Source: Apostichopus japonicus
Lineage: Eukaryota > Echinodermata > Holothuroidea > Aspidochirotida > Stichopodidae
Length of the DNA: 64,000 bases
Direction: 5' to 3'
Assembly (NCBI RefSeq): GCF_037975245.1
Contig: NC_092566.1
Coordinates: 16,033,001-16,097,000, forward strand
The translations under genes were made by a program, and so were the position numbers. Of this stretch, positions 63,401 through 64,000 are shown in pieces (positions within the stretch are counted from its first letter, which is position 1; every line of letters begins with the position of its first letter). A model generated the notes under the pieces. That model ran no database searches, was not told the origin of the DNA, and worked only from the letters and a program-made list of their open reading frames with translations.

Positions 63401-63482
63401 CGCATATGGAAAAAATCAGGACGAACCAAATGGCTACGAGGAGGGTAACCTCCAACGAATCCCTCCAATTTTTATACTCCAT
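8465..63482 (-). CDS. Neuregulin-like transmembrane EGF ligand precursor (whole gene, 13 exons)
   Basis: Coding span of one multi-exon gene. Coding pieces in order: 63482-63320, 40228-40084, 39184-39111, 37674-37584, 36820-36690, 36182-36077, 29390-29256, then either 27706-27618 or 27470-27412, optional 21433-21398, 14639-14537, 13318-13207 and 9289-8465. All junctions are GT-AG and every phase matches, giving 657 aa (first alternative, no microexon) or 647 aa (second). Predicted order: N-terminal hydrophobic segment (about residues 12-37), six EGF-like modules (57-293), stalk, TM helix (about 319-342), basic region, cytoplasmic tail. Two membrane-proximal EGFs carry YCLNGGTC as in ErbB ligands. 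The tail ends in SAV after RLRDVVENSPP, close to the C-terminus I recall for vertebrate NRG1 (RLSSVIANQDPIAV). Known family role: a membrane-tethered growth factor is shed by metalloproteases and activates ErbB receptors. Applying that role here is inference. Alternatives: another multi-EGF transmembrane ligand. Confidence 0.82.
9290..13206. other. Intron 11 (between exons 11 and 12)
   Basis: 3.9-kb intron, phase 0. AT-rich with poly(G) runs near 10700, 11160 and 11570 and a TAA/ATT-rich palindromic tract at 12600-12745. I see no further exon with paired consensus sites that keeps phase. Confidence 0.75.
12600..12745. repeat. AT-rich low-complexity tract with inverted and duplicated parts
   Basis: (TAA)n followed by TATTATTACTATTAATTATT-like sequence with several self-complementary stretches. 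The block TACACATCTTAAATATAT recurs as TACACATCTTTAATATAT at the far end, so the AT-rich core is flanked by near-identical 18-mers. Confidence 0.7.
13207..13318 (-). CDS. Exon 11: basic post-membrane region
   Basis: 112-nt exon with acceptor TTTCCTTCAG and donor CAG|GTAGGT, entry phase 2, exit phase 0. It reads K-NAREREIQERIRLRMGAP, then RPKDFSLATVPATSIELQQ. The first part is a highly charged, probably helical arginine-rich segment just inside the membrane. Reading into the following intron would add VGAFHKGYQI and on to a stop, a possible short alternative tail with no further support. Confidence 0.88.
13319..14536. other. Intron 10 (between TM exon and exon 11)
   Basis: 1.2-kb phase-2 intron. 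A less AT-rich patch near 13750-14010 carries an 85-residue plus-strand open frame without recognisable homology. It is not called as a gene. Confidence 0.75.
14537..14639 (-). CDS. Exon 10: transmembrane exon
   Basis: 103-nt exon with acceptor CTCTTGCAG and donor AA|GTGAGT, entry phase 1, exit phase 2. It reads ISANSKK, then a helix of about 23 hydrophobic residues (IIICMAIIFVTLLIVVGLLL and LAY), then IKN and the start of a lysine codon. Lysines flank both ends of the helix, as expected for a type I single-pass segment with a stop-transfer sequence. With exon 11 the post-membrane stretch is AYIKNKNAREREIQERIRLR, close in character to AYCKTKKQRKKLHDRLR of NRG1 (from memory). Confidence 0.9.
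14640..21397. other. Intron between microexon and TM exon
   Basis: 6.8-kb phase-1 intron. It contains poly(G) runs (15158, 16990, 20466), long T and A runs, and a 21-bp duplication with RFX-type palindromes at 20356-20397. No additional juxtamembrane exon with matching phase was found by eye. Confidence 0.7.
20356..20397. promoter_or_regulatory. Tandem RFX X-box-like palindromes
   Basis: Two 21-bp copies. The first holds GTTACC-CCT-GGTAAC (20356-20370) and the second GTAACC-CTT-GGTAAC (20377-20391), each followed by AATGCT. Both fit the X-box pattern GTNRCC-N(0-3)-RGYAAC bound by RFX factors. The fit is visible; binding is inference. Confidence 0.4.
21398..21433 (-). CDS. Exon 9: 36-nt juxtamembrane microexon (optional cassette)
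   Basis: Sense-strand acceptor is a long pyrimidine run ending CCCCCACAG. The donor is ACG|GTAAGTG, close to perfect. Length is 36 nt, entry and exit phase 1, so it can be kept or skipped without shifting frame. It inserts T-SSSIYRNNPTDG between either exon 8 and ISANSKK of the TM exon. Neuregulin genes use small alternative juxtamembrane exons to vary stalk length and shedding (established for NRG1). Whether this one is always spliced in cannot be seen from DNA. Confidence 0.7.
21434..27411. other. Intron between exon 8b and the microexon
   Basis: 6.0-kb phase-1 intron. It has G runs at 22580 and 24980, A and T runs, and a short TA microsatellite near 25882. Isolated donor-like GTAAGT/GTGAGT sites on the sense strand (for example near 23335 and 24402) lack a convincing partner acceptor or run into stops. 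Confidence 0.7.
27412..27470 (-). CDS. Exon 8b: alternative Cys5-Cys6 half of EGF 6 (beta-like)
   Basis: 59-nt exon with a strong acceptor (CTTTTCTCTCCGCAG) and donor A|GTAAGT, entry phase 2, exit phase 1, the same phases as exon 8a 147 nt away. It reads I-CTARFQGTRC, again Cys5 and Cys6 of EGF 6, then KFIRSEATA, a short basic/polar stalk unlike the acidic one of 8a. Because 89 and 59 both leave remainder 2 on division by 3, a transcript with 8a followed by 8b would be out of frame through the TM exon. The two halves are therefore predicted to be mutually exclusive. Confidence 0.85.
27471..27617. other. Short 147-nt intron between alternative exons 8b and 8a
   Basis: Separates the two alternative EGF half-exons. 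It has a good pyrimidine tract before the 8b acceptor. The small size is compatible with mechanisms that stop both exons being joined, but 147 nt alone is not below the usual minimum. Confidence 0.75.
27618..27706 (-). CDS. Exon 8a: alternative Cys5-Cys6 half of EGF 6 (alpha-like)
   Basis: 89-nt exon with acceptor GTCCTTTAG and donor A|GTAAGT, entry phase 2, exit phase 1. After the codon completed from exon 7 (ECI) it reads CQPMYRGSPRC, giving Cys5 and Cys6 of EGF 6, then SLHKQKPTDEEEPPQIDF, a charged acidic stalk. The same common exon can join exon 8b instead. CQP-x-(F/Y)-x-G-x-x-RC recalls the alpha form of NRG1 (CQPGFTGARC, from memory). Using 8a gives a 26-residue stalk before the TM helix when the microexon is skipped. 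Confidence 0.85.
27707..29255. other. Intron between exon 7 and exon 8a
   Basis: 1.5-kb phase-2 intron with poly(G) runs at 27782 and 28081, A-rich runs, and an ATA/ACA microsatellite near 28978-29010. No coding signal seen. Confidence 0.75.
28976..29011. repeat. (TAA)n/(CAA)n microsatellite
   Basis: TAATAATAATAATAATAA followed by CAACAACAACAATAATAA, a compound trinucleotide microsatellite inside an intron. Confidence 0.85.
29256..29390 (-). CDS. Exon 7: end of EGF 5 and Cys1-4 of EGF 6
   Basis: 135-nt exon with acceptor CACACAG and donor AT|GTGAGT, entry and exit phase 2. It reads L-CPIGYSSQRC, completing EGF 5 (C211-C247), then QQLDLESPCHEKGANYCLNG and GTCNFVASENRIEC, which are Cys1-Cys4 of EGF 6. 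As in neuregulins, the exon stops one residue before Cys5, so the last two cysteines come from a separate, here alternative, exon. NFVASEN and the preceding spacing resemble the neuregulin EGF B-loop. This is the common EGF exon. Confidence 0.88.
29391..36076. other. Intron 6 (between exons 6 and 7)
   Basis: 6.7-kb phase-2 intron. It has a tandem duplicate of GACAATGTCATTTGCAT around 30605-30640, poly(G) or poly(C) runs at 30937, 31490, 31970, 32232, 32821, 34838 and 35387, and open frames of up to 143 residues that show no family features. Confidence 0.75.
36077..36182 (-). CDS. Exon 6: first half of EGFR-ligand-like EGF 5
   Basis: 106-nt exon with acceptor CCCTCAG and donor TT|GTAAGT, entry phase 1, exit phase 2. 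It reads T-PVDTHVDGCPERYRDYCLNG and GTCHYITDLAEPSC. The spacing C-x7-C-x5-C and the motif YCLNGGTCHYI match the A/B loops of ErbB ligands (EGF itself has YCLHDGVCMYI, from memory). Cys1-Cys4 are residues 211-236. The domain is finished by exon 7 through the L|C junction. Confidence 0.88.
36183..36689. other. Intron 5 with AT dinucleotide tract
   Basis: 507-nt phase-1 intron containing a TA/TG-interrupted dinucleotide run at about 36355-36425 and C runs near 36285 and 36598. No exon signal. Confidence 0.8.
36690..36820 (-). CDS. Exon 5: end of EGF 3 and CxxxC EGF-like module 4
   Basis: 131-nt exon with acceptor TTTCCAG and donor A|GTGAGT, entry phase 2, exit phase 1. It reads S-CRRDLTGPRC, completing EGF 3, then ETTLCEKVCVHGTLDSVNC and ACDCQANFTGSTCQ, a CxxxC-type module (about 173-200) like module 1. 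NFT is a potential N-glycosylation site. On the sense strand a C/T-only tract (36888-36942 as G/A on the plus strand) lies just upstream of the acceptor. Confidence 0.86.
36821..37583. other. Intron 4 with homopurine/homopyrimidine tract
   Basis: 763-nt phase-2 intron. The plus strand at 36888-36942 is all purine except one C, so the sense transcript has a 55-nt C/U tract starting about 67 nt upstream of the exon 5 acceptor. A poly(G) run sits at 37078. Confidence 0.8.
37584..37674 (-). CDS. Exon 4: first half of canonical EGF 3
   Basis: 91-nt exon with acceptor CTCCAG and donor AG|GTATTT (weaker than its neighbours), entry phase 1, exit phase 2. It reads D-DSCRTGIPCQNGGTC, then REVQEADGSSSYQC. 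It holds Cys1-Cys4 of a canonical EGF domain (C131 to C157) with the typical QNGGTC loop. Exon 5 supplies Cys5 and Cys6. The long Cys3-Cys4 loop (13 residues) is within EGF range. Confidence 0.86.
37675..39110. other. Intron 3
   Basis: 1.4-kb phase-1 intron, AT-rich, with a TA run near 38295-38313. Nothing else recognised. Confidence 0.75.
39111..39184 (-). CDS. Exon 3: second half of EGF-like module 2
   Basis: 74-nt exon with acceptor CCCTGCAG and donor G|GTAAGT, entry phase 2, exit phase 1. It reads S-CQCQCRDGFSLESGTC followed by a short VPVTTPAT linker that is Thr/Pro-rich and could carry O-glycans (inference). It completes the module started at CALEC in exon 2, ending at about residue 119. 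The intron falls just before the cysteine pair that opens the second half of the module, the same relative place and phase used by the other EGF modules of this gene. Confidence 0.82.
39185..40083. other. Intron 2 with a TGACCT-rich dispersed-repeat-like segment
   Basis: 0.9-kb phase-2 intron. Between about 39440 and 39730 it carries GTTGACCTC, TTTGACCTC and TTTGACCTC at roughly 18-nt spacing, flanked by ACAGTGTGAAGTAAATTCAAG and GCAAGTATGAGGTAAAATTC, a sequence type that looks like a dispersed genomic repeat. A (GGTA/GGTG)n-like run precedes exon 2's donor side near 40030. Confidence 0.6.
40084..40228 (-). CDS. Exon 2: EGF-like modules 1 and start of 2
   Basis: 145-nt exon with acceptor TTGCAG and donor AG|GTAAGC, entry phase 1, exit phase 2. 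It reads ICALPCENGELNKKRC, then RCICEDGWEGESC, then NVRTCALECGVGETFDRD. The first module is a CxxxC-type EGF-like repeat (residues C57-C84) with the usual C-E-D-G-W-x-G-x-x-C ending. The second begins at CALEC and is finished by the next exon. It is extracellular in the predicted protein. The dense cysteines and the phase-consistent neighbour make this a confident exon. No partner or calcium-binding consensus is evident. Confidence 0.85.
43966..44025. repeat. 30-bp direct duplication
   Basis: Two adjacent 30-nt copies, CATCACAATAAATTAATGGT and on, then CATCACAATTAATTGACGGT and on, both ending TCTTTAA(T/C)TAT. They differ at only a few positions, so this looks recent. Confidence 0.8.
48110..48149. 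repeat. 20-bp direct duplication
   Basis: TAACCAATCCTTTGGGTTTT followed by AAACCAATCCTTTGGGGTTT; CCAATCCTTTGGG is shared exactly. CCAAT is present in each copy but no promoter is implied. Confidence 0.75.
49243..49401. mobile_element. MITE-like element, 159 bp with terminal inverted repeats
   Basis: Left end ATTCTGACCGAGGAC (49243-49257) and right end GTCCTCGGTCTGAAT (49387-49401) are inverted copies with 14 of 15 matches. An internal GGTCCTCGGTT (49277-49287) and CGTCCTCAG (49308-49316) repeat the core. No coding capacity for a transposase; a nonautonomous DNA transposon is the simplest reading. No clear target-site duplication beyond GT on each side. Confidence 0.5.
50554..50932 (+). mobile_element. 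5'-truncated non-LTR retrotransposon (LINE) 3' end
   Basis: The plus strand reads AAGPKLWNSLPHHLRNITSI, then DTFKKHLKTYLFRLEYGH and stop (50554-50670). The pattern GP-x-LWNSLP ... S-x-x-x-FK-x-x-LK-x-(H/Y)LF is the familiar extreme C-terminus of many non-LTR retrotransposon polyproteins. About 260 nt of T-rich 3' UTR follows, with TGTACAGTGCTCTTGAGCAT and a TAATTATTATTATATATTAT tail, like CR1/L2-type tails. The reverse transcriptase and endonuclease are absent, so it is a dead-on-arrival copy. The clade assignment is uncertain. Confidence 0.75.
51354..51372. promoter_or_regulatory. Perfect inverted repeat, RFX X-box-like
   Basis: ATGGTTGCCAGGCAACCAT is a perfect 9-bp inverted repeat around one A. 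The core GTTGCC-A-GGCAAC fits the RFX X-box pattern with a 1-nt spacer. Two weaker X-box-like matches follow within 1.6 kb. Confidence 0.4.
52706..52901. promoter_or_regulatory. Two further X-box-like sites
   Basis: ATTACC-AT-GGAAAC at 52706-52719 and, on the minus strand, GTTACC-AT-AGCAAT at 52901-52888. Each departs from the GTNRCC/RGYAAC pattern at one or two positions. Grouped with 51354-51372 they could form an intronic element; this is inference. Confidence 0.25.
55666..55755. repeat. 20-bp minisatellite (about 4.5 copies)
   Basis: Unit CACTGTTTATAGATTCGATC, with neighbouring copies CACTACTTATAGATCTGATC and CAATATTTATAGATTGGATC. The two central copies are identical, pointing to recent expansion or homogenisation. 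Confidence 0.85.
58531..58586 (-). other. Orphan exon candidate in intron 1
   Basis: 56 nt bounded by a strong acceptor (CTCTTCTTGCTCAG) and a strong donor (CAAG|GTGAGTGG). Open in one frame as ISSENGKNKNCTLKLYCQ with entry phase 2 and exit phase 1. The exit phase fits exon 2, giving LYCQ-D-ICALPC, similar in rhythm to RCETTLCEKVC elsewhere in the protein. The entry phase does not fit exon 1 (exit phase 1), so it would need another upstream exon. Not included in the gene model. Confidence 0.25.
59054..59338. repeat. GTGTCTTGGTGCCTTT minisatellite
   Basis: About 12-15 variable copies of GTGTCTTGGTGCCTTTTAT(A/AA), unit about 19-21 nt, with substitutions and gaps. It creates a spurious plus-strand open frame of repeated L-V-P-F type residues. 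Confidence 0.85.
63171..63190. repeat. Perfect 20-bp palindrome
   Basis: ACATACATATATATGTATGT reads the same on both strands. It lies 129 nt into intron 1 on the sense side. Probably a byproduct of TA/CA dinucleotide growth. Confidence 0.7.
63320..63482 (-). CDS. Exon 1: N-terminus with signal anchor/signal peptide
   Basis: Open frame beginning at an ATG with a strong context (A at -3, G at +4), residues MEYKNWRDSLEV, followed by about 25 hydrophobic residues (TLLVAIWFVLIFSICGALI and on), then TWCRPWYMEVLLPSESEMK. It ends in codon phase 1 at a consensus donor (A|GTAAGT). Joined to the acceptor at 40228 it reads SEMK-N-ICALPC. The frame stays open upstream to 63545 with further in-frame ATGs at 63512 and 63545, so the true start is uncertain. 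The segment could be a cleaved signal peptide or an uncleaved type II anchor; the latter would recall neuregulin isoforms with an N-terminal membrane segment. The link to exon 2 spans 23 kb, so intervening or alternative first exons are possible. Confidence 0.6.
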
Positions 63483-63545
63483 CTTCCCGGCTCCACTGCA
63501 AGCGACCTTCATCTTAACAGCTGAGATCTTCCAATTCCAGAACAT

Positions 63546-64000
63546 GAAAAGGTTATGAATGAGTTTGCAAGCACGTAAAACTCTCTACATTCAAAATGCT
63601 GTCACTAAAGAGTAGGATATGTTTTATAAATTAAAAAAGTCCACAATTGCGATAGCATCCAGATTTCCTTCTTCTGTTATTTTGCCCCCTTCTTCTTTTG
63701 AGTAGTTCTCAGAGCGGAGGCGTAAGGTACGACTGGTCTCTTGAGAATCAATCCTCTTTTCCCCGGGAAGTATGCACTTGCCTACAGTAAGAGACCTCGT
63801 GCATCTGAAACATTGGTGGTAGCCAGACCCTTGTACTAGTAGTGTGTTTGCATAAAAGCCAAAATATGAATTTTTTAATGAGAAGCAAAAGAGGCCCCTG
63901 TTACACCGTAACGGAGCTGCTCCGAAAAGTTTTGAGTTACACGCAGAAAGAAAACTCTAAAGAGAGGACTGTTTAAAAGCGACGTTTCTTCGAGCGAAGT
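63546..64000. promoter_or_regulatory. Presumed 5' UTR/promoter side of the gene
   Basis: Sequence upstream (sense) of the first coding exon to the window edge. It is less AT-rich than the intron. A sense-strand TATAAA occurs near 63628-63623, but its use is unproven. The last bases (CTTCG...CGAAG) form a short inverted repeat. Additional 5' exons could lie beyond the window. Confidence 0.3.

Overview
This window is AT-rich animal nuclear DNA from a eukaryote with long, consensus GT-AG introns. It has many homopolymer G/C runs, microsatellites, short minisatellites, a dead LINE 3' end and a small MITE-like element. There is no bacterial or organellar signal. The repeat texture and the gene content suggest a marine invertebrate, perhaps a deuterostome such as an echinoderm. 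That taxon guess is inference and weak.

One gene explains nearly all the coding signal. It lies on the minus strand from about 63.5 kb down to 8.47 kb and can be rebuilt from 13 exons whose splice phases all agree. It encodes a protein of about 650 residues (657 aa in the longer form without the optional microexon). In order it has an N-terminal hydrophobic signal or signal-anchor segment, two short CxxxC-type EGF-like modules, a canonical EGF, another CxxxC EGF-like module, two tandem EGFR-ligand-like EGF domains (both with YCLNGGTC), a short juxtamembrane stalk, a transmembrane helix followed by a basic stretch, and a cytoplasmic tail of about 310 residues ending in SAV. The layout, the post-membrane region (AYIKNKNAREREIQERIRLR) and the C-terminus (RLRDVVENSPPSAV) resemble vertebrate neuregulin precursors. 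I call it neuregulin-like and leave orthology open.

The most striking point is the membrane-proximal EGF domain. After the exon carrying Cys1-Cys4 (29256-29390), two consecutive exons (27618-27706 and 27412-27470) each encode an alternative Cys5-Cys6 half. Both have the same entry and exit phases. Including both shifts the frame, and skipping both gives an immediate stop, so exactly one can be used. This mirrors the alpha/beta EGF exons of vertebrate neuregulin-1. A symmetrical 36-nt microexon (21398-21433) adds an optional juxtamembrane cassette, again as in neuregulins.

Layout: 1-8.3 kb is noncoding downstream flank with degenerate tandem repeats. 8.3-9.3 kb is the 3' UTR and the large cytoplasmic-tail exon. 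13.2-14.6 kb holds the post-membrane and TM exons. 21.4 kb has the microexon. 27.4-29.4 kb carries the EGF-6 exons, including the alternative pair. 36.1-40.2 kb is a compact cluster of EGF exons. 40.2-63.3 kb is a 23-kb first intron containing a LINE 3' end, a MITE-like element, minisatellites, RFX X-box-like palindromes and one orphan candidate exon. 63.3-63.5 kb is the first coding exon, with presumed 5' UTR or promoter to the window end. No second protein-coding gene, tRNA, rRNA or CRISPR array was supported.
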